From Bacillota bacterium (GTDB taxonomy: Bacteria > Bacillota > Clostridia > Lachnospirales > Lachnospiraceae), in contig JAEZFK010000058.1 of NCBI GenBank assembly GCA_023437715.1, forward strand, positions 1-64,000: a stretch of 64,000 nucleotides of DNA, read 5' to 3'. The position numbers were made by a program, and so were the translations under genes. Shown here one piece after another: positions 1 through 8,266 of this stretch. How positions within the stretch are numbered: the first letter of the stretch is position 1; each line of letters starts with the position of its first letter. Below the pieces are notes generated by a model. It ran no database searches, was not told where the DNA came from, and was given only the letters and a program-made list of their open reading frames with translations.

Positions 1-48
1 GACAACTTGATTAAAAGTCAAGTGCTCTACCACCTGAGCTAGTATCCC
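1..48 (-). tRNA. tRNA-Lys (TTT), 3' end cut by window edge
   Basis: Read on the minus strand this shows the acceptor start GGGATAC, a D-arm TAGCTCAGGTGG and an anticodon loop CTTTTAA, giving anticodon TTT (Lys). The variable loop, T-arm and 3' acceptor lie outside the window. It is the last visible gene of the six-tRNA minus-strand operon. Confidence 0.93.
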
Positions 49-51
49 ATA

Positions 52-123
52 CTGGGCTAGTTGGATTTGAACCAACGAATGCAGGAGTCAAAGTCCTGTG
101 CCTTACCGCTTGGCGATAGCCCA
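52..123 (-). tRNA. tRNA-Gln (TTG)
   Basis: Acceptor strands TGGGCTA and TAGCCCA pair fully. The anticodon stem CAGGA/TCCTG encloses loop CTTTGAC, giving anticodon TTG (Gln). The T-loop reads GGTTCAAATCC. CCA is not encoded, so the 3' end needs CCA-adding enzyme. Member of the minus-strand tRNA cluster. Confidence 0.95.
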
Positions 124-163
124 ATAATAATTCCCGATAAAAAAAAATTCCCTAAAAGGGAAA

Positions 164-238
164 GGTGAGTACAGGGATTCGAACCCTGGGCCTCCAGAGC
201 CACAATCTGGCGCGATAACCAACTTCGCCATACCCACC
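164..238 (-). tRNA. tRNA-His (GTG)
   Basis: The anticodon stem CCAGA/TCTGG encloses loop TTGTGGC, giving anticodon GTG (His). The extra 5' G (position -1) typical of tRNA-His is encoded opposite the discriminator C. The T-arm GGGTTCGAATCCC is canonical. CCA is not encoded. Confidence 0.95.
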
Positions 239-270
239 ATAAATTTCACACCCTGGTTAGTGATGTGAAA

Positions 271-344
<74 letters not shown>

Positions 345-347
345 AAG

Positions 348-418
348 AGCGGGTGATGGGAATCGAACCCACGTATCCAGCTTGGAAGGCTGGTGTTCTA
401 CCATTGAACTACACCCGC
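348..418 (-). tRNA. tRNA-Gly (TCC)
   Basis: Acceptor GCGGGTG pairs with CACCCGC. The anticodon stem CCAGC/GCTGG encloses CTTCCAA, giving anticodon TCC (Gly). T-arm GGGTTCGATTCCC is canonical. CCA is not encoded. It sits only three bases from tRNA-Arg, so the two are surely co-transcribed. Confidence 0.95.
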
Positions 419-464
419 AGATAAAATAAGAGACAGGAACTTCAAAAATTGCTTTCGTCTCACA

Positions 465-539
465 TCGGGGTGACAGGATTCGAACCTGCGACTTCCTGGT
501 CCCAAACCAGGCGCTCTAGCCAAGCTGAGCCACACCCCG
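465..539 (-). tRNA. tRNA-Pro (TGG), first gene of the tRNA operon
   Basis: Acceptor CGGGGTG pairs with CACCCCG. The anticodon stem CCTGG/CCAGG encloses TTTGGGA, giving anticodon TGG (Pro). T-arm CAGGTTCGAATCCTG is canonical. It is the promoter-proximal gene, about 40 bases downstream of the predicted start site. Confidence 0.95.
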
Positions 540-585
540 AAAGCATTTTGCTGCATTTTTATTACTTTTTCGCAACGCAAGAGTT

Positions 586-614
586 ATTATATATGATGGC
601 TATAGTTTTGTCAA
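586..614 (-). promoter_or_regulatory. Consensus sigma-A promoter of the tRNA operon
   Basis: On the minus strand TTGACA (614-609) and TATAAT (591-586) are separated by exactly 17 bases: both hexamers match the sigma-A consensus perfectly. Predicted transcription start is near 579, reading into tRNA-Pro. Confidence 0.85.
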
Positions 615-1052
615 CAATGTTTTGGAAAATATTTAAAATATTTCAAACAATATTTTAACCTTACTATTTTATTCGTCTTTACTGTTTTAATACAATATAT
701 AGTATGTTTAAAAGGTTCCGGAATTGCATCTTTTGCTCCGGCAACTTTTAACTGCTTCAAATCAGCCGCCTGCTGTGCCGTTGCTTCTTGCCTGTATTGC
801 TTTCTGTTTGGAAGTTTAAGTGAAAAAAGTCCCTGAAATGGGAGGAACCGGCAGTCGCATCAGAAATGCAACTGCCGGCTGAGTATGAAAAATAAAAAGT
901 CAATGTTAAAAGGGTGGGGTTCCTTTACAATATTTAGTATACGCGGAAAATGTGACAGAAGTTTGACTGGTTCATAAAGAATCTGTAAAAAAACTAAAAG
1001 AATTATGAGGAATATTTGAAAACAAAAATTAAGGACAGGATTTGCGGCAATA
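615..1052. other. Intergenic region without a convincing gene
   Basis: No supported gene between the tRNA promoter and ogt. It is AT-rich. It contains one strong hairpin at 848-878 (CCGGCAGT paired with ACTGCCGG, extended by GCAT/ATGC) without an adjacent T tract on either strand. The minus strand of about 608-800 reads as an open frame without a start; I see no family in it. Confidence 0.5.
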
Positions 1053-1082
1053 TTGCATCTGTGATATCCTAATATATATAAT
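1053..1082 (+). promoter_or_regulatory. Promoter upstream of ogt
   Basis: TTGCAT (1053-1058) and TATAAT (1077-1082) with an 18-base spacer. The -10 box covers the ATG at 1081, which argues that translation starts at the later ATG (1123). Confidence 0.6.
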
Positions 1083-1122
1083 GAAACAACAGATAAAGAC
1101 AGTGGGAAGAGAGGATAATAAT

Positions 1123-1602
1123 ATGAAGTACTGGGAGGTTCTGGAAACAGATTTAATGCCTTTGACCCTGGTCTGCGACGAAAGCGCGCTGCTGTGCGTA
1201 AATTTCGGGACGGCAGAGCCTGACGGAGCCGTAAGAAAGCGGACAGAGTTAATCGAAAAAGTGTCGGAACAATTAAAAGAGTATCTGGCTGGGGAGAGAC
1301 AGGCTTTTGACCTGCCCCTTAGGCCGGAGGGAACAGAATTCCAGAAAAAGGTCTGGGATGCTCTGACTGTCATTCCTTATGGAGAAACCAGAAGCTATCA
1401 GGAGATTGCGGTCCAGATTGGAAATCCCAAGGCGTGCCGTGCCGTAGGCATGGCCAACAACCGCAATCCGATTCCCATTATTATCCCATGCCACCGGGTA
1501 ATCGGAGCCCGCGGAAGTCTGGTGGGCTATGGCGGAGGCCTGGATATTAAGGTCAAATTGCTGGAGATAGAGGTCCCCGGATTTTCACAGAAAAATTATT
1601 AA
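1123..1602 (+). CDS. ogt: Methylated-DNA--protein-cysteine methyltransferase
   Basis: A 159-residue single-turnover repair protein that moves the alkyl group from O6-alkylguanine (and O4-alkylthymine) in DNA to its own cysteine. The diagnostic active-site block IPCHRVIGARG is present near residue 125, with the acceptor Cys in PCHR, followed by the GYGGGLDIKVKLLEIE tail. The N-terminal part matches the short ribonuclease-like domain of the family. The start at 1123 is chosen because GAGAGGA lies just upstream and the earlier in-frame ATG overlaps the -10 box. Single gene. Length is normal for the family. Confidence 0.93.
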   Translation: MKYWEVLETDLMPLTLVCDESALLCVNFGTAEPDGAVRKRTELIEKVSEQLKEYLAGERQAFDLPLRPEGTEFQKKVWDALTVIPYGETRSYQEIAVQIGNPKACRAVGMANNRNPIPIIIPCHRVIGARGSLVGYGGGLDIKVKLLEIEVPGFSQKNY

Positions 1603-1658
1603 GAATTCTTTGTGTTTCTTTCGGTTCCTTTAATCCCCTATACTTTTGGGTGAGATAA

Positions 1659-1667
1659 TGTTATAAT
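1659..1667 (+). promoter_or_regulatory. Extended -10 promoter of the lipoprotein gene
   Basis: TG-T-TATAAT, an extended -10 element (TATAAT at 1662-1667). There is no clear -35 hexamer. It lies about 60 bases ahead of the lipoprotein start. Confidence 0.45.
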
Positions 1668-1729
1668 CCACATCATCACCAAGGGTGAAGCAACCAAAAG
1701 TGAAACAGATTATGAGGAGTGATTGAAAA

Positions 1730-2464
1730 ATGAGAAAAAACAAATTGTTGGCAGTAATCGTCGTCGCTATGGCGGTCATGATGGCATCTACAGCCTGCGG
1801 ATCAAAAGATAACAGTAATTCAGGAACAAAGCAGGAGTCTTCCGCAGAAGCAAACGCCGCAGGAGCCACCGAAGCGAAAGCAGAAGCAGCAACGGTTGAG
1901 TCCGGATCAGAAGAGACAGGAACAACTGAAACAGGATCAGATGAAGCAGACGACCAGGAAGAGGAAACAGCTGAAACAGTTCAGAATACTGCTTCCGGCG
2001 CGGGAAACATAACCTCAGGCGTATTCACTTCTGTATCAGGAAAGTATCAGATTACACCGCCCCAGGGCTGGAGCGTGGATGAAGAAAGCGATGAGAGCGA
2101 GGTAGCATTTACCTCTCCCGATGGAAATGACATGCTGGAGGTTACTTACGTAGAAGGCGATGACGCCGATGGAGCCCGCGAAGTCTATCCGGACACTCAG
2201 GAAGAATATAAGAAATTAATCAGCCGCGGAGAAGATATGGAGTTTGTCCGCTATGATGTGAAAAACGGCAGCGACGGAAGCCAGACGTTCCGCTATGCTA
2301 TCCGTTACAAAAATCCTGAGGATGGAGTACGCTATTATGCAATCTCCGGTTCCTATGATGCAGCAGCTAAGAAATACATCAGCGCAGCCGGAACCATTAT
2401 GTCACAGGGAAGCGATGCAGAGAGCCAGATTGAGGCGGCTTTGGATTCTCTGAAACTGAAGTAA
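1730..2464 (+). CDS. Secreted lipoprotein with acidic Thr/Glu linker, function unknown
   Basis: A 244-residue predicted lipoprotein. Residues 1-22 form a basic-hydrophobic signal ending in lipobox STAC, so Cys23 should be lipidated and the protein anchored outside the membrane. Residues about 25-95 are a low-complexity linker rich in Glu, Thr, Ala, Ser and Gly. The C-terminal domain (about 100-244, from SGKYQITPPQGWSVDEES) looks like a folded beta-rich module of the kind that begins with a sentence on protein 'surface stability' in many small clostridial lipoproteins, but I cannot name its family. The ribosome site GAGGAG precedes the ATG. It stands alone, ended by the bidirectional terminator downstream. 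No function should be inferred beyond surface location. Confidence 0.8.
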   Translation: MRKNKLLAVIVVAMAVMMASTACGSKDNSNSGTKQESSAEANAAGATEAKAEAATVESGSEETGTTETGSDEADDQEEETAETVQNTASGAGNITSGVFTSVSGKYQITPPQGWSVDEESDESEVAFTSPDGNDMLEVTYVEGDDADGAREVYPDTQEEYKKLISRGEDMEFVRYDVKNGSDGSQTFRYAIRYKNPEDGVRYYAISGSYDAAAKKYISAAGTIMSQGSDAESQIEAALDSLKLK

Positions 2465-2500
2465 AATTCAGGGATCAGAAAATAGAATGAAGATGAAAAA

Positions 2501-2569
2501 AAGCCAGGGATAAAAGGCTGAATCGTCTGTATAAAACGGACGGTCCAGATATTATCCCTGGCTTTTTTT
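2501..2569. terminator. Bidirectional terminator
   Basis: The inverted repeat AAGCCAGGGATAA / TTATCCCTGGCTT is followed by seven T on the plus strand and preceded by an A tract that becomes a T tract on the minus strand. It lies between the convergent lipoprotein and ABC genes and can serve both. Confidence 0.8.
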
Positions 2570-2604
2570 GATTTGACCAGTGTTTTGTGAGAAATCCCCC
2601 ACTT

Positions 2605-3183
2605 TCACAGCCTGATCAGAATCCCTTCAAGAAGCTCCACATCCTCCTGCTGGTGGGTGCTGATAATGACCAGCTTTCCCTCAGCCCTTTCCCTGATGTA
2701 TCCCATTACATTTTTCTTTGTATCCTCATCCAGCCCGGTAAAGGGCTCATCCATCAGAACCAGATCGGCGGGAACCGATAAAGCCCTTGCAATGGCCACC
2801 CGCCGCTTCATGCCGCCGCTTAAGGTGGCTGCGGGCCTTAACAGAGATTCCTCCGGCAGCAGCCGCAAAAGCTCCTCATAGGCCCGTTTCCGGTTCCGGA
2901 AAGAAGACCCCGGCATTACCATGGCAATATTGTCCACCGGGGTAAATGCTTCACACAGCCGGTTTTCCTGAAATACGGCAGAGGTTCTTGCTCCGTTCAT
3001 GCCTTTCACAACGCCGGAATCCGCCTTTTCAAGGCCCAGGAGAATTCGGAAAAAGGTGGTTTTCCCTGAGCCGGACGGGCTCATGAGGCAGTAAACCTTG
3101 CCCGTCTGAAGGGTGAGATTTACTCCTTTTAAGACCTCAAGAGTTCCAAATGACTTTGACAGGCCATTGACCTTAAGCTCCAT
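2605..3183 (-). CDS. ABC transporter ATP-binding protein, NitT/TauT-like
   Basis: A 192-residue ATPase that energises the permease and binding protein encoded just upstream. Visible motifs: Walker A SPSGSGKTT (about residue 35; Ser replaces the usual Gly at the first position), Q-loop QENRL, signature LSGGMKRR, Walker B LVLMDEPFTGLDE and switch His in ISTHQQED. It is short for the family (usually about 240-260 residues) because the C-terminal part after the His switch is minimal. It is last in a three-gene minus-strand operon (binding protein, permease, ATPase), three bases after the permease stop. Substrate not established; the family imports small organic ions and thiamine precursors. Confidence 0.88.
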   Translation of the reverse strand: MELKVNGLSKSFGTLEVLKGVNLTLQTGKVYCLMSPSGSGKTTFFRILLGLEKADSGVVKGMNGARTSAVFQENRLCEAFTPVDNIAMVMPGSSFRNRKRAYEELLRLLPEESLLRPAATLSGGMKRRVAIARALSVPADLVLMDEPFTGLDEDTKKNVMGYIRERAEGKLVIISTHQQEDVELLEGILIRL

Positions 3184-3186
3184 AAA

Positions 3187-3957
3187 TCATCCCTCCCGCC
3201 TTTCCTGGGCCGCCGCTTCCGGCGCTGCCCGGTCTAAGAGCCATAAAACGAATTTTTCAAAGAAGACGCTGATAAGGATAATCACCAGTGTCCAGGCAAA
3301 TAAATCTGCAGTGCTCAAATAAATTTTCGCCATATAAAGCTTTTCACCGATGGAATAGCCCGGAACTCCTATGACCTCCGCGGCAATACCGGATTTCCAG
3401 CTCATGCCCAGAGCCGTCTTGCAGCCGCTTTTTAAAAAGGGCAGAAGTGCGGGGCGGTAAATATAAAAAAGCTTTTTCCTGCTGGTCATGGAAAAGACCC
3501 TGGCCATTTCCAGAAGCTTTGGATCGGTATTTAAAAATCCTGTCATGGTATTTATGTAAATCATGGGAAATACCACTAAAAATGAGATAAAAACAGAAAG
3601 ATTCTCAGATCCGATCCAGATCAGCGCCAGGATGACGAAAGAGGCCACCGGAACCGACTTCATTAAGGAAACAACAGGTTCCAGCAAGTCTTTTAAAAAC
3701 GGAAAACGGTAAGAAGCTCCCCCGGCCAGAAGCCCGGCGGCAAAGGCCAGTATAAATCCAAGGCTGATCTTTCCAAAGGAAAGAAAAATGGTTTTCCAGA
3801 AACCGGCCATGGCCGCCTGGGTCCACAGGGCCCGGATCACCTCCAAAGGACCTACCAGTATGATGCTGTTGTCCACGGCCATGCTTGCCGCCTGCCATAC
3901 CATGAGCCAGAAGAGAATAATACAGGCCTGTTTGAAAGGCCGGACTGTTGATTTCAT
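3187..3957 (-). CDS. ABC transporter permease, NitT/TauT-like
   Basis: A 256-residue inner-membrane permease with about six hydrophobic segments, the first at residues 12-30. The cytoplasmic EAA-type coupling loop is visible around LLEMARVFSMTSRKKLFYIY, with the following LLPFLKSGCKTALGMSWKSG typical of SsuC/TauC-like permeases. The start at 3957 is preferred over one nine codons upstream because AAGGAG lies eight bases ahead of it. It is the middle gene of the operon and should form the channel with the ATPase below it. Substrate unknown. Confidence 0.87.
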   Translation of the reverse strand: MKSTVRPFKQACIILFWLMVWQAASMAVDNSIILVGPLEVIRALWTQAAMAGFWKTIFLSFGKISLGFILAFAAGLLAGGASYRFPFLKDLLEPVVSLMKSVPVASFVILALIWIGSENLSVFISFLVVFPMIYINTMTGFLNTDPKLLEMARVFSMTSRKKLFYIYRPALLPFLKSGCKTALGMSWKSGIAAEVIGVPGYSIGEKLYMAKIYLSTADLFAWTLVIILISVFFEKFVLWLLDRAAPEAAAQERREG

Positions 3958-3987
3958 AATCTGAGTCTCCTTACCGTTTATCAAGGT

Positions 3988-5013
3988 CTACTGAATAAAG
4001 TAAAAATCATCTCCGGGCAAAGCTCCGCCTACCGTAGTCGGGTCCATATCAAAGAGAACCTGGAGATATCCGCTCAACATGGATTTCATCTCATCCCCAT
4101 CTACATAGGTAATGCTGCAGAATGGAATGGCCTTTTCCGCCACAGGGGCCTTTTCAATGATTCCGGCAGCGGCTACAAGAGCAGCGGTTTCCGCCACATT
4201 GGTGTTGGCATATTCCGCCGATTCCTTGTGCTCTGCAAGGAAGGTATCAATGGCTTCCTGGTGGTCTTTCATCACATCATTTCGGCAGATGGTAACTCCG
4301 GTCACCAGGCTTCCGCCGTTTTCACCGGCAGCCTGATCCCATTCCTTTGTCAGGTCAAGAACCATTTTTAAGGCATCATTCTGCGCCAGGGCGGCTGTTA
4401 CGAAAGGCTGGGGAAGAAGTCCCACCGCTTCCGGCTTTTCCTTTAAAATGGCTGCAACCTCTGCTGCCTCGGATTTGTATTCTAAGATTACGTCGTCAGC
4501 AGTCAGGCCGTTGGCCTTAAGCACGTGCTGGAGCGCATAGTCCGGAGTGGTTCCCTTTCCTGTGAGATAGATGGTCTTCCCCTTTAAATCAGCCGTGGAT
4601 TTAATGGAGTCATCTGCGGATACTGCATACAGAACGCCAAGAGTGTTAATATCAAGGACGCTGATTCCGTGATTTGTTTTGTTGTAAATAATAGAAGCCA
4701 TGTTGGCAGGAACAAGAGCCACATCTAAATCTCCGCTTACGATTTTTCCTAAAAGCTCATCGGCGGCGGTGACCATGGTGAATTCATAGGAACCCTCTGC
4801 GTTTCCCTTTGTGGACTTGTCCATCATCTCCATAAGGCCCATGGAGGTGGGCCCTTTTAAGGAGCCGACTCTTAAGGTGTAGCTGTCTGCAGTTTCTTTG
4901 GCCGTTGTTTCCTCCGCTGTTTCAGCGGCGGTTTCTCCATTTCCCTTTGCGCAGCCGGTGAGAACAGCAGCCGACATGGCAAGGGCCATCAGTACTGGTA
5001 ATACCTTTTTCAT
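3988..5013 (-). CDS. ABC transporter substrate-binding lipoprotein, NMT1/THI5-like
   Basis: A 341-residue extracytoplasmic binding protein. The signal peptide ends with lipobox VLTGC (Cys about 21), then an Ala/Glu/Thr linker, then an NMT1/THI5-type fold beginning LRVGSLKGPTSMGLMEMM and including the SGDLDVALVPANMAS stretch characteristic of SsuA/ThiY-like proteins. It should deliver a small ligand to the permease encoded downstream. The start at 5013 follows GAGAGG; an upstream extension lacks a ribosome site and would bury the signal peptide. It is first in the operon and lies behind a leader with an intrinsic terminator, so its expression is probably attenuated. The ligand cannot be read from the sequence; HMP, nitrate, sulfonate and similar compounds are known for relatives. 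Confidence 0.87.
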   Translation of the reverse strand: MKKVLPVLMALAMSAAVLTGCAKGNGETAAETAEETTAKETADSYTLRVGSLKGPTSMGLMEMMDKSTKGNAEGSYEFTMVTAADELLGKIVSGDLDVALVPANMASIIYNKTNHGISVLDINTLGVLYAVSADDSIKSTADLKGKTIYLTGKGTTPDYALQHVLKANGLTADDVILEYKSEAAEVAAILKEKPEAVGLLPQPFVTAALAQNDALKMVLDLTKEWDQAAGENGGSLVTGVTICRNDVMKDHQEAIDTFLAEHKESAEYANTNVAETAALVAAAGIIEKAPVAEKAIPFCSITYVDGDEMKSMLSGYLQVLFDMDPTTVGGALPGDDFYFIQ

Positions 5014-5105
5014 AATGATCCTCTCTTTCTGTCCGTACCGTGCAAAATATAGAGTCCGCATCCTCCGGAGGGCTTTTCTCGTATAGGACAAATTTTCCTA
5101 AACGA

Positions 5106-5196
5106 TAAAAAAAACCACGCCAAAAGGCATGGATTTCCGGTTTTAAGCATTTTTCCTCGCCTTCTCCTTCAGGAATCCTTTTGGGTTAGTACGAAC
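5106..5196 (-). ncRNA. Terminator-bearing leader of the ABC operon, candidate riboswitch
   Basis: Between the predicted start (about 5196) and the binding-protein gene the minus-strand RNA carries a G/A-rich segment and ends in a hairpin (CCATGCC, TTTT, GGCGTGG; 5115-5132) followed by eight T. The terminator lies about 93 bases before the coding start, so it must be regulated for the operon to be read. I do not recognise the upstream part as TPP, guanidine-I, SAM, purine or cobalamin. A small aptamer embedded in the terminator, like the HMP-PP (thiS) class, is possible given the NMT1/THI5-like product, but I cannot match its consensus from memory. Confidence 0.5.
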
Positions 5197-5202
5197 ATCT
5201 TC

Positions 5203-5232
5203 AGTATACCATTATTTCCCTTTATTTGTCAA
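5203..5232 (-). promoter_or_regulatory. Sigma-A promoter of the ABC transporter operon
   Basis: On the minus strand TTGACA (5232-5227) and TATACT (5208-5203) with an 18-base spacer. It drives the leader and the binding protein, permease and ATPase genes. Confidence 0.75.
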
Positions 5233-5338
5233 AATATGTTACAGCTGAGAGATAGCTTTTTTTGTTTAACCTATGGAACCCATTTCTGAAAGCTGTATTG
5301 CCCAGGCGGCCAGGTTATTCATGCCGTGTGTCCGTCCT

Positions 5339-5425
5339 GGAGAAACATTTGTATAACTTGCTTATATGGGTAAATTCCCCCGCAAAAATCATTGATATGT
5401 TTCTCCATGGCTGAACTGTAAACAA
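5339..5425. repeat. Intergenic inverted-repeat element, copy A
   Basis: GGAGAAACAT (5339-5348) is matched by ATGTTTCTCC (5397-5406), enclosing 48 bases. The right edge continues as CCATGGCTGAACTGTAA. A very similar right edge, GCATGGCTGAATCGTAA, closes the larger element at 11505-11692, so these look like two members of one repeat family. Confidence 0.5.
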
Positions 5426-5455
5426 AATATAGGTGTAGATATACTAAGAAATGTG

Positions 5456-5635
5456 GTATACTTAAAGGACCTGTACCAGTGAAATTTGACAGGAATGTGA
5501 TGCACCCTGAGGGTGTATTGTGTGCCGGATAAAGCGGGACGGGTTCTGCCAAAATGTGGGGGAGCACCTATACACCCCATCATGGGGGCGGGCTCTGTCC
5601 CAGAATCACGGTACAAGAAATGAAAGGAGAAAAAG
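5456..5635 (+). promoter_or_regulatory. punA leader region with possible RNA structure
   Basis: TATACT at 5456-5461 is a candidate -10. The RNA downstream is GC-rich and full of pairings: CACCC/GGGTG near 5503-5514, GTGC/GCAC enclosing about 5521-5566, CCCC/GGGG near 5576-5588. About 170 untranslated bases precede punA. I cannot assign a known riboswitch class, and there is no obvious T-tract terminator. Confidence 0.3.
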
Positions 5636-5639
5636 GTAT

Positions 5640-6470
5640 ATGAATGAAGTATTTGAAAAGCTGCAGGGCTGCTTAAAGAGCGTAAGGGAGAAGACGGACT
5701 TTGTTCCTGAGGTGGCTTTAATTCTGGGATCCGGACTTGGGGAGTATGCAGAGGAAATTGAGGTGTCGGATGTCATTGACTATAAAGACATCCAGGGGTT
5801 CCCGGTATCCACCGTAGCCGGACATAAGGGAAGATTTATTTTTGGTTATGTAAACAAGGTTCCGGTGGTCATCATGCAGGGACGTGTTCATTATTATGAA
5901 GGATATCCCATGACAGATGTGGTGCTTCCCACCAGGCTTATGGGGCTTATGGGAGCCAAGGTCCTGTTTCTCACCAATGCGGCAGGCGGCGTCAATAAGG
6001 AATTTGCGGCAGGAGATTTCATGATGCTGACGGATCACATTGCAAGCTTTATTCCCTCGCCTCTTATCGGAACCAACTTAGATGAGCTGGGGCCCAGATT
6101 CCCGGATATGAGCGATGTCTACCGGAAAGAGCTGCAGCAGATCATCCGGGAAGTAGCAGCTGAGGAGAAGATTCCGCTAAAGGAGGGAGTTTATATGCAG
6201 CTTTCCGGCCCGGCCTACGAATCACCGGCAGAGGTACGGATGTGCCGGATTCTGGGAGCTGATGCGGTGGGCATGAGCACGGCCTGTGAGGCCCTTGCAG
6301 CCAACCATATGGGCATGAAGGTGTGTGGAATCTCCTGCATCACCAATATGGCCTGCGGCATTACGGAGCAGCCATTAAGCCATGCAGAAGTACAGGAAAC
6401 TGCGGACAGGGTTGCACCCTTGTTTAAAAGGCTGATTACAGCTTCCATTACAAAAATTGCGGGAAAATAA
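5640..6470 (+). CDS. punA: Purine nucleoside phosphorylase
   Basis: A 276-residue trimeric-type (PNP I) enzyme that phosphorolyses inosine and guanosine to base plus ribose-1-phosphate. Family landmarks: LILGSGLGEYAEEI near residue 25, phosphate and purine loops in VAGHKGRF and MQGRVHYYEGYP, LTNAAGGVN, and the base-binding EVRMCRILGADAVGMST region with the later TNMACG. The start at 5640 follows GAAAGGAG; an in-frame upstream extension has no ribosome site. It is 16 bases from ade, giving a two-gene purine salvage operon: PNP frees hypoxanthine, guanine or adenine and Ade deaminates adenine. Confidence 0.93.
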   Translation: MNEVFEKLQGCLKSVREKTDFVPEVALILGSGLGEYAEEIEVSDVIDYKDIQGFPVSTVAGHKGRFIFGYVNKVPVVIMQGRVHYYEGYPMTDVVLPTRLMGLMGAKVLFLTNAAGGVNKEFAAGDFMMLTDHIASFIPSPLIGTNLDELGPRFPDMSDVYRKELQQIIREVAAEEKIPLKEGVYMQLSGPAYESPAEVRMCRILGADAVGMSTACEALAANHMGMKVCGISCITNMACGITEQPLSHAEVQETADRVAPLFKRLITASITKIAGK

Positions 6471-6486
6471 CAGGGGGATATTTCTT

Positions 6487-8259
6487 ATGGATCGGATGTT
6501 AAGTGAACGGATTATAGCAGCGTCAGGGGCGAAAAAGGCGTCTCTGGTGCTGAAGCACGCCAGGGTGGTCAATGTTTTTACAGCAGAGCTGGAAGAGGGA
6601 GACATTGCCATTGAGGACGGCTATATTGTGGGGGTTGGAGATTATGCGGGAGTGACGGAAGTCGATTTGGAGGGAATGGTGGTCTGTCCGGGGCTTATTG
6701 ACGGTCACATTCACCTGGAGAGCTCCATGGTGGCTCCGGGAGAGTTTGAGAAAGCCGTGGTGCCCCATGGGACCCAGGCAGTGGTTACAGACCCTCATGA
6801 AATCGCCAATGTGGCCGGGGTGGAAGGAATCCGTTTTATGATGGAAAGGACGAAAGGGCTCACTCTTGATGTGTATTTCATGCTGCCCTCCTGCGTCCCG
6901 GCCACAGGGCTTGACGAGTCAGGGGCTGTCCTGACCGCAGAGAAGCTGGCTCCTCTCTATGAGGAAGAGAGGGTCCTTGGGCTCGCGGAGCTGATGAACT
7001 CCTATGGAACCGTCAGAGCCCAGAAAGAAATCCTTGAAAAGACGGAGGCAGCCAGGGCCAGAGGGCTTTTGATCGACGGCCACGGGCCCGGCCTTTCCGG
7101 CAGGGAATTAAATGCCTACGTGACTGCGGGGGTTAAATCCGACCATGAGTGCTCTGAGGCAGGGGAAGCCATTGAAAAGATCCGGCGGGGCCAGTGGGTC
7201 ATGATAAGGGAAGGAACAGCAGCAAGGAACTTAGAGGCCCTGCTGCCTTTGTTTCAGGAACCCTATTATCACCGCTGCATGCTGGTGACCGATGATAAGC
7301 ATCCGGGGGATCTAATCCGTCTGGGACATCTGGATTATATTATAAGAAAGGCAATAAGCCTGGGAGCAGATCCAATCCATGCGGTGATGATGGGCTCCTT
7401 TCACGGAGCGGAGTATTTCGGGCTGCGGGAGGTAGGAGCCATTGCTCCCGGATACAAGGCCAATCTTCTGGTTATTTCAGATTTAAATGATTTTAAAGTG
7501 AAACAGGTCTATAAAAACGGAAAGCTGGTTGCGGAAAACGGCGTGATGAAAGAAGGAATCCTGGCAGCGGAAAACAGAAGCGTGGAAACGCCTGTGCGGG
7601 TAGGGGATTCTTTCCATTTAAAAGAGATACGGCCCGAAGACCTTGCCGTGGAAAAAAAGAGCGATACCATCCGTGTGCTGTGCTTAACGCCCGGAGAGCT
7701 GATTACGGAATCCCGGGAAGTGGCCTGGACGGAAAACGAAGGCTTTGCCCCAGGCGTCTGTGTGGAAGAGGATATTGTAAAAATGGCGGTGCTGGAGCGC
7801 CACCACGATACAGGCCACATGGGCCTTGGCTTTTTGGGAGGATACGGCTTAAAGCGGGGGGCTGTGGCTACCAGCATTGCCCATGATTCCCATAATCTCA
7901 TTATAGCCGGGACAAATGACAGCGATATGGCTCTGGCAGGCAATACCGTGAGAAAGAACCGGGGAGGCCTGGCGGTTGTGGCTGACGGCAAGGTCCTGGG
8001 AGAGCTGCCTCTTCCCATTGCAGGTCTTATGAGCGAGGAGCCGGCTCAGTGGGTGGATGAAAGGCTGGAAGAGCTGAAAGCCCGCACCAGGGAGCTGGGA
8101 ATCGGGGAAAGCATCGATCCTTTTATGACCCTGGCATTTGCCAGCCTGCCGGTGATCCCCAAGCTTCGCTTAAATACTTATGGACTGATCGATACGGAGA
8201 AGCAGGAGATTGTTGAGGTCATGGTTTCCTGTACCTCAAAAAGTACAGCTAATAGATAA
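6487..8259 (+). CDS. ade: Adenine deaminase
   Basis: A 590-residue metallo-amidohydrolase converting adenine to hypoxanthine and ammonia. Metal-ligand motif DGHIHLESS near residue 75, then DPHEIANVAG, the loop DGHGPGLSG, and the C-terminal ade-specific block with HHDTGHMGLGFLGGYGL and AGTNDSDMALAGN. Length matches bacterial Ade (about 570-600). The ATG at 6487 follows GGGGGA. It is co-transcribed with punA; the pair channels adenosine-derived adenine into the hypoxanthine pool. No frameshift or missing motif seen. Confidence 0.94.
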   Translation: MDRMLSERIIAASGAKKASLVLKHARVVNVFTAELEEGDIAIEDGYIVGVGDYAGVTEVDLEGMVVCPGLIDGHIHLESSMVAPGEFEKAVVPHGTQAVVTDPHEIANVAGVEGIRFMMERTKGLTLDVYFMLPSCVPATGLDESGAVLTAEKLAPLYEEERVLGLAELMNSYGTVRAQKEILEKTEAARARGLLIDGHGPGLSGRELNAYVTAGVKSDHECSEAGEAIEKIRRGQWVMIREGTAARNLEALLPLFQEPYYHRCMLVTDDKHPGDLIRLGHLDYIIRKAISLGADPIHAVMMGSFHGAEYFGLREVGAIAPGYKANLLVISDLNDFKVKQVYKNGKLVAENGVMKEGILAAENRSVETPVRVGDSFHLKEIRPEDLAVEKKSDTIRVLCLTPGELITESREVAWTENEGFAPGVCVEEDIVKMAVLERHHDTGHMGLGFLGGYGLKRGAVATSIAHDSHNLIIAGTNDSDMALAGNTVRKNRGGLAVVADGKVLGELPLPIAGLMSEEPAQWVDERLEELKARTRELGIGESIDPFMTLAFASLPVIPKLRLNTYGLIDTEKQEIVEVMVSCTSKSTANR

Positions 8260-8266
8260 ATTTTTA

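Noticed and set aside
608..800. Open frame without start on the minus strand next to the tRNA promoter
   Set aside because: Overlaps the tRNA promoter, has no start or recognisable domain, and may be chance.
848..878. Strong hairpin upstream of ogt
   Set aside because: No T tract on either strand close by, so I do not call a terminator.
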